From Gammaproteobacteria bacterium (lineage in GTDB: Bacteria; Pseudomonadota; Gammaproteobacteria; Nevskiales; Nevskiaceae): a DNA stretch of 64,000 nucleotides. Positions within the stretch are counted from its first letter, which is position 1; the number at the start of each line of letters is the position of its first letter. Below the pieces are notes generated by a model. It did not search any database. It worked only from the letters and a program-made list of their open reading frames with translations, and was not told the origin of the DNA. The position numbers and the translations under genes were made by a program. Where the stretch lies: assembly GCA_026398875.1 (NCBI GenBank), contig JAPLSB010000023.1, positions 62,001-126,000 of the forward strand, read 5' to 3'. Of this stretch, positions 42,678 to 51,559 are shown piece by piece.

Positions 42678-45600
42678 TCAGCGCAGCGCCGGGAGAATGC
42701 CGATCCGGGTCAGGAACGCCAGTTCGACGCTGCGTGATTCCTCGAGCTTGCCGGCATCGCTGGTCCAGTCGTGGCCGAGCCCGGCCTGGTTCTGGAAATC
42801 GCAGTCCTGCCCCAGCAGACGGATCTGCGTGCAGAGGTTCAGGTTGGCCGTCTGCGCGAACACGACATCGGCGTCGCCATGGAAGAACAGGAACGGCGCG
42901 ATCGCGGCATCGATCTGCCGGTCAGGGCTGATCGCGTCGACGAAGCTGCCGAAGCGGGCACGCTGGGAACGGCCGAGCGCTGCGTCGTCCGAGGTCGAGG
43001 TGACACCGGAGCGCAGCACCACGGCAGCGGCACGGGCCGTCGGCGTGCTGCCGGTCGGCACGGTCGCCGGCGGTTCGAGCAGCGCCGCCCAGACCGCATT
43101 GCCGCCGCCGGAACTTGATCCGGCAACCACCACGCGGGCGGCATCGATGCCCAGCTGTGCCGCGTTGTCCTGTGCCCACTTCAGCACGCGCCGGGCGTCG
43201 TCGGCATGGACGTAGGCATAGGTGCCGAAGCGATCGTTGACGCGCTGGTCCGGCGCGATCACGACCATGCCGTGCTCGTCGGCGAGATTCCTCGCGCGGT
43301 TCGACGGCTGGCCGCCGCGCGCCCAGCCGCCGCCACTCCAGTCGATGTATGCCGCGCGCCGGTCGGTGGCGCGCCAGCCCGGCGGCTGAATCACGAAGGC
43401 GCGCAGCGGCACGACGCCGTCGGTGCGGATCACGTGGCTCTGGCTGCTGCCGGCGACGGTCGTCGGCGTATTGGCCACGGCGTCGATGGTCGTCGTCAGC
43501 GTCAGGCTGGAACTGGTAGCGCCGACCTTCAGCGTGACCACCTTGTCGGTCGAGAAGGTCGGCGGCAGCACCGTTCGCACGGTGATCCGATCGCCGTCGC
43601 TGGCGGTGCCGGCAGAACTCCGGTACGCGCCATCGTTGATCCGGTACTGCCCGCCGGTGACGGTCACCGTCTGCGGGCCGCCGGCGTTGCTGACCGTGAT
43701 CGGCTCGGTGGTCTGCACCGAGCCCGGCAATGCCAGGCCACCGGTGTAGATCGAGGCCGGCGCCAGCGTGAAGCGTGCAGGGCGCGCGGGCGCCGACTCG
43801 CTGCGTACTTGCCAGGTCGTCGTGGCGTTGCCGATGGTCACGTTGCCGGTGTAGTTCCGGGCGTACTCCGGGCCGATGTCGATGCGCAGGCGCAGGCCGT
43901 CACCCCAGCGGACCAGGCCGGGCGACGCGGTGAACGGCGCGTCGTTGACGCTGTACGACAGCCCTGCGCTGACCGTGATCGACACCGGCACATTGATGCC
44001 CTTGATCGGCATCGCTGGCGTGATCGCCGGCGTGCTGATCGGCACGGCATTGCTGAGCGGCAGCTGCAGCACATCGGGCATGCGGTCTTCGGGTGCTGCG
44101 GTGGCGACGCTGAAGCGGGTGCTGAAGGCGCCGATGGTCAGCGTGGCCTCGGTCCGTTCGTCGCGCATCGGCGCGGCGATGATCCCCAAGCGCAGCGTGT
44201 CGCCGTTGACGACGATGCCCGGAAGGTCGGTGTAGGCGCCGCCATTCAAGCGATAGCGGCCATTGCGGATGCTGATCCGGGCCGGTGCCGCGAGACCGGC
44301 AACGACCGCCGCATCGCTGCTGCCGAGCAACAGCGGAAAGCTCTGCACGCTGCCCAGCGTGAACGCCCGCGGGCTGGCCTTGCCATCGGCCGCCGTGACC
44401 GAAAAGCGCGCGCTCTGCTGACCAATCCGCAGTTCGGCCGTCGTCACGCTGCTGCTGCCGGCGGTGACCGATACGCGGACCCGCCGGCCGGAGCTGATCG
44501 TGCCGGGTGCGGTCGTCCACGCGCCGCTGTCGATCTGGTAGCTGCCGCCGGTCACCGAGATGCGGGTGCCGGCATCGATTCCGGCCACGGTGATCGGCGC
44601 GCTGATCACGTTGCTGCCGGCCGCCGCCGAGAATGCCGGCTCGAAGCCGAACGGCTCCGGCGTGGTGTCGCGCAGTCGCGTTTCCAGTACGAAGTCGGCG
44701 ACCGCGCTGCCGATGCTCAGCCGGGCGCTGCTGCTGGTGGCGAAGGCCGTCGACGCCTGCGCGCGCAATTCGACGATGTCGCCGTCGGCGATGCTGCCGG
44801 ATGCCTCGGTGAACGGCCGGCCGTTGATGCTGTAGCTGCCGCCGGTGATCGAGATCGCGGTTGGTGCGGCCAGCCCGAGGATCTGTACGGCGTCGCTGGT
44901 CTGCACGCTGCCCGGCTCGAGATCGGCCAGTGGCGTGAATGCGAACGGCTGCGGTGTGCCGGCGTCGCCACCCTGATCGTCGTCGATGATCGTGCCGGTG
45001 CCGGTCGCGCGATCGAGCCGTCCGCGACCGGTGGGAGCGCTCAAGCTCAGCGTCAGCGTTTCATCGGCTTCCTTGACGCTGTCGCCGATCACCGGCACTT
45101 CGACGATCTGCGTGGCGACGCCGCTGGCGAAGCTCAGCGTGCCTGAAGTCGCCTGGTATTCGCTGCCGGCCTTCGCGGTGCCATTGTTCGTGGCGTAGCT
45201 GACGGTCACCGTCGCGCTGGGCGTCGGACGAGCCGAGACGACGAACTGCAGCGTCCTGCGCTCGCCATTGCCCTCGGTCACCGAAGCATCGGCGACCGAC
45301 AGCAGGATGTCGGCGGGCGGCGTGTCGTCGTCGAGGATCGTGCCGGTGCCACGGCGCTTGCCGAGTTGCAGTCCATCGGGCTGCGACAGGTTGACGGAGA
45401 AGGTTTCGTCGCGTTCCGCCGCCGCATCGCCATCGATCCTGACGGTGAACGTCTGGCGCGTCTGGCCGCGCAGGAAGTAGATCACCCGGTTCGCGGCGTC
45501 GTAGTCGCTGCCGGATACTGCGGTGCCATCGGCGGTTTCGACCCGCACCGACACGCGCTTGTCAGCCTTTTCCGAAAGCGACACGGTGAAGTCCATCGTC

Positions 45601-45821
45601 TGCTTCGCCAGCTTCCGCGCACCTTCGACCACTTCGACATCATCGATGCTGACGGTCGGCTTGGCGGCGAGTGCCGTGCCCATCGGGATCAGCGCGAGCA
45701 GCACCAGCGACAGGGCGCGCGACAGGGGGCGACGGCGCCGTGCTGAAGTCCGCAGACGGAACGGAGAACCTTGCGAAGCAGTGGCCGAGCCTGGCCGGCC
45801 GAGCTGAAGCGGATCGTTCAT
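42678..45821 (-). CDS. Large exoprotein: Calx-beta domains, repeat modules, C-terminal esterase
   Basis: 1047 residues. A twin-Arg-rich N-terminus with a hydrophobic segment ends at TALAAKP (about 52). Two Calx-beta domains follow (about 54-170 and 172-278), each with the DGTAVSGSDYD / NNGTAKAGSEYQ and DETFSVNLS / DETLTLSLS motifs. Then come five modules of about 90 residues with the recurring ITGGSYSINGRPFTEASGSI-like hairpin (about 285-740). The last 300 residues are an alpha/beta hydrolase: G-S-S-S-G nucleophile Ser903, Asp983 (HGDAD), His1017 (GHDW), as in dienelactone hydrolase/xylan esterases. Probably a surface-attached or secreted esterase on carbohydrate-binding modules. Pairing with an alginate lyase suggests polysaccharide breakdown. 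Confidence 0.82.
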   Translation of the reverse strand: MNDPLQLGRPGSATASQGSPFRLRTSARRRRPLSRALSLVLLALIPMGTALAAKPTVSIDDVEVVEGARKLAKQTMDFTVSLSEKADKRVSVRVETADGTAVSGSDYDAANRVIYFLRGQTRQTFTVRIDGDAAAERDETFSVNLSQPDGLQLGKRRGTGTILDDDTPPADILLSVADASVTEGNGERRTLQFVVSARPTPSATVTVSYATNNGTAKAGSEYQATSGTLSFASGVATQIVEVPVIGDSVKEADETLTLSLSAPTGRGRLDRATGTGTIIDDDQGGDAGTPQPFAFTPLADLEPGSVQTSDAVQILGLAAPTAISITGGSYSINGRPFTEASGSIADGDIVELRAQASTAFATSSSARLSIGSAVADFVLETRLRDTTPEPFGFEPAFSAAAGSNVISAPITVAGIDAGTRISVTGGSYQIDSGAWTTAPGTISSGRRVRVSVTAGSSSVTTAELRIGQQSARFSVTAADGKASPRAFTLGSVQSFPLLLGSSDAAVVAGLAAPARISIRNGRYRLNGGAYTDLPGIVVNGDTLRLGIIAAPMRDERTEATLTIGAFSTRFSVATAAPEDRMPDVLQLPLSNAVPISTPAITPAMPIKGINVPVSITVSAGLSYSVNDAPFTASPGLVRWGDGLRLRIDIGPEYARNYTGNVTIGNATTTWQVRSESAPARPARFTLAPASIYTGGLALPGSVQTTEPITVSNAGGPQTVTVTGGQYRINDGAYRSSAGTASDGDRITVRTVLPPTFSTDKVVTLKVGATSSSLTLTTTIDAVANTPTTVAGSSQSHVIRTDGVVPLRAFVIQPPGWRATDRRAAYIDWSGGGWARGGQPSNRARNLADEHGMVVIAPDQRVNDRFGTYAYVHADDARRVLKWAQDNAAQLGIDAARVVVAGSSSGGGNAVWAALLEPPATVPTGSTPTARAAAVVLRSGVTSTSDDAALGRSQRARFGSFVDAISPDRQIDAAIAPFLFFHGDADVVFAQTANLNLCTQIRLLGQDCDFQNQAGLGHDWTSDAGKLEESRSVELAFLTRIGILPALR

Positions 45822-46081
45822 CCGTTTTGCTGTGCTGTGGTGGTGAGTCGGAGGGGCACTAGTTTGCCTGTGCCGCGCCCTTCATCGACGAGTGGTGCAC
45901 GGCGTTGGCCGTGCTTTCGCCAGCAAGTTTGGTGCAAGCGATATGTACGCTTGTGACGCAGCGCGCAATTGCCCGCATGGATCACCACACGGCGCCCGGC
46001 CGGACGCGCCGATGCTGTGCCACGAGATCAAGCTGCGCTGCCCGATGCCCGCTGGCACGCCGCAGCAGTCAGAATCGCGCC

Positions 46082-47776
46082 ATGCATCCGATCCCGATCC
46101 CGATCCCGCTGGTCCGCCTGTGCCTGTGTCTGTTCCTTGCTGCCGTTGCGCCGCCGCTGGCCGCGCAGGCGGATCCGCCGCTCGACCCGCCCGCCGCTGC
46201 AGCCGCGGAGACGCCACCGGTCAGCGAAGCAGCGGCAGCGGTCGCAGCGTCGCAGTCGCGCTGGTTCGATGATGGCCGGCTGCGACGCGAAGCGCGCGAG
46301 GCGGTCGACCTGCTGGTGGCGTCGCCCGAGCATGGCCTGGCGGCCGATGACTACGACGCCGCCACGCTGGAGAAGGCGGTGGCGCATGCCGAGGCGGTTG
46401 GCAAGTTGAACGAAGCCGCCGTGGCCGCGCTGGAGCCGGCCCTGACTGCGGCGCTGCTGCACTACTTGAACGATCTGCATTTCGGCCGGATCGATCCGGC
46501 CGACATCGATCAGCGCTTCGCCTCGACCCGGCGCCCCGATTTCGACATGCGCCTGCTGCTTGACGAAGCGCTGGCCCGGCACCGTCTGCCCGCGTTCGCT
46601 GCAGCGCTGGCGCCGCAGGTGCCAGCCTACGGACGCTTGCAGGGCGCGCTGGCCGAATACCGCCGGCTGGCCGCCGACAGCAGCGCATGGCAGCAGCCGC
46701 TGCCGGCGTTGCCGGGTGCCGGCCGCAATCGGCCGGGCAAGCTGGTGCCAGGCCAGACCTGGTCCGGCGTCGCCGTGCTGGCGGCGCGGCTGCGGGCACT
46801 CGGCGATCTCGATGCCGATATCGCGGTCGCCCCGCTGTTCTATGTCGAGCCGGTGGTCAGCGCCGTGCGCCGCTTCCAGGAGCGGCATGGGCTGCCGGCC
46901 GATGGCGTGCTTGGCAAGTCCAGCATTGCTGCGCTGGGCGTGACGCCGGCCAGCCGCGTGCAGCAGATCGAGCTGACGCTCGAGCGCGCTCGCTGGACGC
47001 CGCTGCTGCAGGCGAAGCGGATGATCGTCATCAACATTCCGGAGTTCGTGCTGCGTGCCTACGAGGTCGGCGAGCAGTCCGTGGACGTGCGCGAGGAAAT
47101 GAAGGTGATCGTCGGCAAGGCGCTCGATACCCGCACGCCGCTGTTCGACGAGGCGATGCGTTTCATCGAGTTCAGCCCGTACTGGAACGTGCCGCCGTCG
47201 ATTGCCCGCGCCGAACTGGTGCCGAAGCTGCGCGTGAAGCCCGGCCAGTGGAATCGCGAAGGCTACGAGTTCGTGCTGGCCGATGGCAGCGTGCAGACCG
47301 CGCTGAACAAGTCCGGGCTCGATGCGGTGATGCGCGGCGCGGCGCGCATCCGCCAGCGGCCGGGCGAACGCAATGCGCTCGGCGACATCAAGTTCGTGTT
47401 CCCGAACAGCGACAACATCTACCTGCACCACACGCCGTCGGTCGGGCTGTTCGAACGCGAGCGCCGCGATTTCAGCCACGGCTGCATTCGCGTCGAGCAG
47501 CCGCTGGCGCTGGCCGAGTTCGTGCTGAAGCCGATGCCGGAATGGACCGAAGCGCGGATCCGCGACGCGATGACCGCCGGCAAGTCGGCTACCCTGAAGC
47601 TCGCCGAGCCGGTGCAGGTGCTGATCGCCTACGGCACCGCGCTGGTCAAGCAGGGTCGCATCCACTTTTTCGACGACATCTACGGACACGACCGCCTGCT
47701 CGATGAAGCCCTGCGCCGGCGCAGCACGCGACGATCCGCAGACCCGCAGCCGACTTCCGAACCGGAGACGCCATGA
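46082..47776 (+). CDS. ldtD: Murein L,D-transpeptidase (LdtD/YcbB family)
   Basis: 564 residues. Signal peptide (PLVRLCLCLFLAAVAPPLAAQA), an N-terminal helical domain (about 40-220), a peptidoglycan-binding motif (VRRFQERHGLPADGVLG, about 260-276) and a YkuD catalytic domain ending in FSHGCIRVEQP (His466, Cys468). It makes 3-3 crosslinks in the periplasm. ATG at 46082 starts the signal peptide; residues further upstream in frame have no sense. It overlaps mepK by 4 bases (ATGA), the same pairing as ycbB-ycbK in E. coli. The symbol is by family. Confidence 0.9.
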   Translation: MHPIPIPIPLVRLCLCLFLAAVAPPLAAQADPPLDPPAAAAAETPPVSEAAAAVAASQSRWFDDGRLRREAREAVDLLVASPEHGLAADDYDAATLEKAVAHAEAVGKLNEAAVAALEPALTAALLHYLNDLHFGRIDPADIDQRFASTRRPDFDMRLLLDEALARHRLPAFAAALAPQVPAYGRLQGALAEYRRLAADSSAWQQPLPALPGAGRNRPGKLVPGQTWSGVAVLAARLRALGDLDADIAVAPLFYVEPVVSAVRRFQERHGLPADGVLGKSSIAALGVTPASRVQQIELTLERARWTPLLQAKRMIVINIPEFVLRAYEVGEQSVDVREEMKVIVGKALDTRTPLFDEAMRFIEFSPYWNVPPSIARAELVPKLRVKPGQWNREGYEFVLADGSVQTALNKSGLDAVMRGAARIRQRPGERNALGDIKFVFPNSDNIYLHHTPSVGLFERERRDFSHGCIRVEQPLALAEFVLKPMPEWTEARIRDAMTAGKSATLKLAEPVQVLIAYGTALVKQGRIHFFDDIYGHDRLLDEALRRRSTRRSADPQPTSEPETP

Positions 47777-48366
47777 CCGACGATCAACACGGCCACGCAC
47801 GACGGCGCTTCCTGCGTCAGGTCGCCGGCGCCGCCACCGCACTGCTGCCGGGCTGGGCGGCCAGCGAGGCCGCTGCATTTGCCCCGTCGGTGCTGTCCGA
47901 CGCCGAAGGCCTGCGCAAGCTGGCGATGCAGCACACGCACACCGGCGAGCGCATCGAGATCGCCTACGCCAGCGGCAGCCAGTACCTGCCTGACGCGCTG
48001 GGCTCGCTGAACCATTTCCTGCGCGATCACTACAACGGCCAGACCGGCCGCATCGATCCGGCGCTGTTCGACGTGATGCATCGGGTGCACAGCCTGCTTG
48101 GCATCGACGAGCGGTCCAGCGTCCGCTTCGAAGTGATCTCCGGCTATCGCTCGCCGGCCACCAACCGCTTCCTGCGCAAGACCCGTGGCGGCGGTGTTGC
48201 CAACCGCAGCCTGCACATGGAAGGGCAGGCAATCGACGTGCGGTTGACCGGCGTGCCGCTGGCTGAACTGCGCGACGCCGCGCTGGCGCTGAAGGCCGGT
48301 GGCGTCGGCTATTACCCCGGCGAGCAGTTCGTGCATATCGATACCGGGCGGGTGCGCAGCTGGTAG
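47773..48366 (+). CDS. mepK: Murein endopeptidase MepK (YcbK, peptidase M15-like)
   Basis: 197 residues. Twin-arginine signal (ARRRFLRQVAGAATALLPG, about 9-27). The core carries EVISGYRSPATNRFLR and the zinc motif SLHMEGQAIDVRL, plus a C-terminal VHIDTGRVRSW with the last His; a complete M15/DUF882 site. In E. coli MepK cleaves 3-3 crosslinks, the bond made by L,D-transpeptidases. Coupled translation with ldtD gives a maker and a cutter in fixed ratio. Confidence 0.9.
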   Translation: MTDDQHGHARRRFLRQVAGAATALLPGWAASEAAAFAPSVLSDAEGLRKLAMQHTHTGERIEIAYASGSQYLPDALGSLNHFLRDHYNGQTGRIDPALFDVMHRVHSLLGIDERSSVRFEVISGYRSPATNRFLRKTRGGGVANRSLHMEGQAIDVRLTGVPLAELRDAALALKAGGVGYYPGEQFVHIDTGRVRSW

Positions 48367-48434
48367 CCCCCGCGGCGGGTGAACGATCGTGCACAATTTG
48401 CGCCGCACGACCTTCCCGCCGAGATTGACCGCCG

Positions 48435-49541
48435 ATGTCCGCCGTTCCGAAAGCCCGCCGCTCCTCCCGCGCCGCGCGCACTGCGCGCCGCCTCGTCAAC
48501 CTGCGCGATCGCATCTTCGACGCGCAGCAGCTGGTGCAGTCCGAGCGCACGCCGTACGACCTGATTCTTGAAGACGGCATCGTTCGGCTTCGCGCTTATC
48601 GGCCGCTGCCGGGTGTGGCCGTGCGCCACGCGGTGCCGGTGGTGCTGGTGGCTCCGCTCGCGGTCAACATGTCGATCTACGACCTGTTCCCGGAGCGCAG
48701 CCTGATCGGCGACCTGCTGTCGCGCGGCTTCGTGGTCTATCTGATCGACTGGGGCCGTCCCGGCGCCGGACAGGATCACTGGCGGCTCAAGACCTACATC
48801 ACCCGGCTGATGCCGGCGCTGCTGGCCCGGGTCCGCGAACACGCCGGCTGCCAGGCGCTGTCGCTGCACGGCTGGAGCTTCGGCGGCCTGTTCGCCTATG
48901 CCTACACCGCGTGGAGCGGCGATGCCGACATCCGCAATCTGGTGCTGGTCGGCGCGCCTTGCGATTACCACGACAACGGCGCGCTCGGGCAGCAGTACCA
49001 GCGCATCAGCCGCGTCGTGCGCCGGCTCGGCCGCGTGCCGGGCCTGCGTCCGCATGCCACGCCGGCGCGCTGGTGGCGAGCGCCGGGCTGGCTCAACAGC
49101 GTGCTGTACAAGCTGACGGCACCGCTGGCCAGCGTCCGCCCGTATCTCGACCTGCTGGCCGAGCTTGATGACCGCGACAAGGTTTCGGCACATGCGACCA
49201 ACGCCGCCTTTCTGGATGACATGGTGGCCTACCCGGGCGGCGTGATTCAGGACGTGGTCCAGCACCTGTGGACCGACAACGTGCTGGCGCAGGGCCGGCT
49301 GCCGATTCCGGGCAGCGACGCCCATCTGTCTGCTGTTGGCGCCAACCTGCTGCTGGTGGTCGGACGCGGCGATCCGATCGTCACGCCCGCTTGCGCCAAG
49401 GCACTGCTGCGCCTCGTCGCCAGCGCCGACGCCGAGGTGCTCGAGGTGCCGGGCGGGCACATGGCGATCGTCTCCGGCAATCAGGCGCCGCAGACGGTCT
49501 GGCCGCAGGTCGGTGCCTGGCTGGCGGCACGCTCGAACTAG
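48435..49541 (+). CDS. PhaC-like alpha/beta hydrolase with Ser nucleophile
   Basis: 368 residues. The fold and blocks (VVLVAPLAVNMSIYDLFPE, GFVVYLIDWGRPGA, LVLVGAPCDYHD) follow PHA synthases of class III type. The lipase-like box reads GWSFGG (about residue 151-156), however, so Ser stands where true PhaC enzymes have Cys. Other triad members fit Asp (VGRGDPIVTP) and His (GGHMAIVSG). A hydrolase or depolymerase rather than a polymer synthase is more likely. No phasin, phaA/B or phaE is nearby. ATG at 48435. Confidence 0.75.
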   Translation: MSAVPKARRSSRAARTARRLVNLRDRIFDAQQLVQSERTPYDLILEDGIVRLRAYRPLPGVAVRHAVPVVLVAPLAVNMSIYDLFPERSLIGDLLSRGFVVYLIDWGRPGAGQDHWRLKTYITRLMPALLARVREHAGCQALSLHGWSFGGLFAYAYTAWSGDADIRNLVLVGAPCDYHDNGALGQQYQRISRVVRRLGRVPGLRPHATPARWWRAPGWLNSVLYKLTAPLASVRPYLDLLAELDDRDKVSAHATNAAFLDDMVAYPGGVIQDVVQHLWTDNVLAQGRLPIPGSDAHLSAVGANLLLVVGRGDPIVTPACAKALLRLVASADAEVLEVPGGHMAIVSGNQAPQTVWPQVGAWLAARSN

Positions 49542-49557
49542 CGCAGCGCCCGCCGGC

Positions 49558-50604
49558 TCAGCGGGACGGTGGCCGAGGTGGCGGCGTCTGAGCGGCACCC
49601 GTCGTCCTGCCGTCGGCGGTTGCTGCTGACGCCGACGGCAGCGTGATCGCTTCGCTGTACGCGAAGCGCCACGGGTGTTCGCGCTCCTCGGCATCGCGGC
49701 GGCGGAACTCGCCGGGCGATATGCCGACCCGCCGCTTGAACGCCTTCGAAAAGCTGAACGCATCCTGGTAGCCGACCCGCATCGCGACCTGCTCCAGCTT
49801 GTCGTCGGTGTCGACCAGCAGCCGCATCGCCTGCTGCAGCCGCACGCTGCGCAGGTAGTTCAGCGGCGTATCGCCCATCGCCACCCGGAAGCGCTCGGCG
49901 AGCACCGTCCGCGACATGCCGACGGCATGGGCCAGTCCGTCGAGCGTCCAGGCGGCCGCGCAGTCGCCGTGCATCAGCGTCACGGAACGGCGCACGGCGT
50001 CGTCACGCGGGCCCGGCTGGAAGCCGGCGACCGGCGCGTGATGCGCCAGCAGGTCGCGCATCAGGTAGACGAACAGCAGGTCGGTCAGCGCATGCAGCGC
50101 CAGCTCCGCACCGGCATCAGTTCCGTCCGCCTCCGGGCTCAGCAGCGACAGCGCCAGCGACATTGGCCCGAGCCGCGGAATCGCTTCGGCCCGCAGCAGG
50201 TGCCAGCCGGGCAGTGCCGCGAAGAACGGATGGACCGGCCGGTTCCACAGCTGGTAAGCGCCGCTGATCAACGCCGGTGCCGGCGCTGACGCAGCACCAT
50301 TGTCGGTACTGACCGATGTCGGATCGGTCATCGACATCGGCTGTTCGCGCAAGCCGGCCAGCGAGGCCTGCCGGGCAATGCGGTGTTCGCAGCCGCGCGC
50401 CATCAGCACGATATCGCCGGTCTGCAACGGCAATGGCGCGTCGAGATCGGGCGCGTGCAGCCACAGCGGACCGGCCAGCACGACGTGAAAGCCGAGGCTG
50501 CGATCGCACGGAAAGCGCAGCACCGTGCTGGCTGGCAACGCGCGCGCGTGCAGCAGGCGGCGGCGCAGCCCGGCGTGATGGAAAAGGTCGGCAAGCAGGT
50601 CCAT
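49558..50604 (-). CDS. AraC-family regulator with cupin sensor
   Basis: 348 residues. An N-terminal cupin-like sensor (LHARALPASTVLRFPCDRS, PLQTGDIVLMARGCEHRI, about 18-75) and a C-terminal AraC double HTH (LDGLAHAVGMSRTVLAERF and VAMRVGYQDAFSFSKAFKRRVGISPGEFRRR, about 215-305), then a 45-residue Pro/Ala tail. It is of the AraC_N/CuRO group that often controls adjacent redox enzymes. It is divergent from the NmrA-type reductase gene 121 bases away, which is its likely target. Confidence 0.88.
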   Translation of the reverse strand: MDLLADLFHHAGLRRRLLHARALPASTVLRFPCDRSLGFHVVLAGPLWLHAPDLDAPLPLQTGDIVLMARGCEHRIARQASLAGLREQPMSMTDPTSVSTDNGAASAPAPALISGAYQLWNRPVHPFFAALPGWHLLRAEAIPRLGPMSLALSLLSPEADGTDAGAELALHALTDLLFVYLMRDLLAHHAPVAGFQPGPRDDAVRRSVTLMHGDCAAAWTLDGLAHAVGMSRTVLAERFRVAMGDTPLNYLRSVRLQQAMRLLVDTDDKLEQVAMRVGYQDAFSFSKAFKRRVGISPGEFRRRDAEEREHPWRFAYSEAITLPSASAATADGRTTGAAQTPPPRPPSR

Positions 50605-50725
50605 GGATGGTCTCGTCAGCGATCAATCACGAACGCAAAGACATTCTATTCCTACGTGAAGCCATTTCGCGTTCGGGCTGCGACTTGGAAAATCGCGACA
50701 CTGTCCATCTCGCACGGAGTTCGCA

Positions 50726-51559
50726 ATGTCCAAGATTCTGGTTGTCGGTGCCAACGGCACGGTCGGTTCCTCGCTGGTCAAGGCGCTGCGCCTGCGCGGC
50801 AGGCAGGTGCTGCGCGCCACCAGTCGTCCGCCGGCCAGCGCCGATGAGGTGCCGTTGAACCTGGTCACCGGCGCAGGCCTGACCGCTGCGCTGCACGGCG
50901 TCGACGCCGCGTTCCTGCTGGCACCGCCGGGTCATGTGAACCAGCACGTGCTGCTCGGCGGCTTCATCGAGGCCGCGCAGGCGGCCGGCCTCGGCAAGCT
51001 GGTGCTGATGAGCGCGATGGGCGCCGATGCCGATCCGACTGCGCCGCTGCGCCGTGCCGAGCTGCAGCTGGAGGCCTCGGGGCTGGCCTGGAACGTCATC
51101 CGGCCGAACTGGTTCATGCAGAACTTCCACACCTTCTGGCTGCACGGCATTCGCGAGCAGGGCCAGATCCTGCTGCCGACCGGCGATGCGCGCGGCAGCT
51201 TCATCGATGCCCGCGACATCGCCGAGGTGGCCGCCGAGCTGCTGATTCACGATCAGCGGCTTGGCCAGGCTTTCGACCTGACTGGGCCGGAAGCGCTGAA
51301 CCACGACGAGGTCGCCGCGCTGCTGAGCCGCGAAACCGGACGCGACATCCGCTACACCGAGATCACGGCAGAGCAGATGCTGAGCGGCCTGCTGGCCGCC
51401 GGTCTACCGCCGGACTACGCCGTGTTCCTGAACCAGATCCTCGGCTACTTCAAGCTCGGTTACGCCGAACGCATCACCGATGCGGTGGCGACGATCACCG
51501 GCCAGCCGCCGCGCCGGTTTGTCGATTACGCCCGCGACTTCGGCGCCGCCTGGATCTGA
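50726..51559 (+). CDS. NmrA-type atypical SDR / NAD(P)-binding protein
   Basis: 277 residues. Rossmann start ILVVGANGTVGSSLVKAL (G-x-x-G-x-x-G, about 4-21), then AAFLLAPPG, VLMSAMGADAD and RPNWFMQNF as in NmrA/YtfG-like atypical short-chain dehydrogenases. The canonical Y-x-x-x-K is absent, as usual in this class. It may be a quinone or NAD(P)H oxidoreductase. GGAG precedes the ATG. It is convergent with, and overlaps by 34 bases, the esterase gene. Confidence 0.85.
   Translation: MSKILVVGANGTVGSSLVKALRLRGRQVLRATSRPPASADEVPLNLVTGAGLTAALHGVDAAFLLAPPGHVNQHVLLGGFIEAAQAAGLGKLVLMSAMGADADPTAPLRRAELQLEASGLAWNVIRPNWFMQNFHTFWLHGIREQGQILLPTGDARGSFIDARDIAEVAAELLIHDQRLGQAFDLTGPEALNHDEVAALLSRETGRDIRYTEITAEQMLSGLLAAGLPPDYAVFLNQILGYFKLGYAERITDAVATITGQPPRRFVDYARDFGAAWI

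Noticed and set aside
43206..45146. 646-codon ORF opposite the Calx-beta exoprotein
   Set aside because: Low-complexity Arg/Ala/Gly shadow without domains or a start site.
46028..48580. 850-codon minus-strand ORF across ldtD and mepK
   Set aside because: Spans two well-defined plus-strand genes and their overlap; no family signals.
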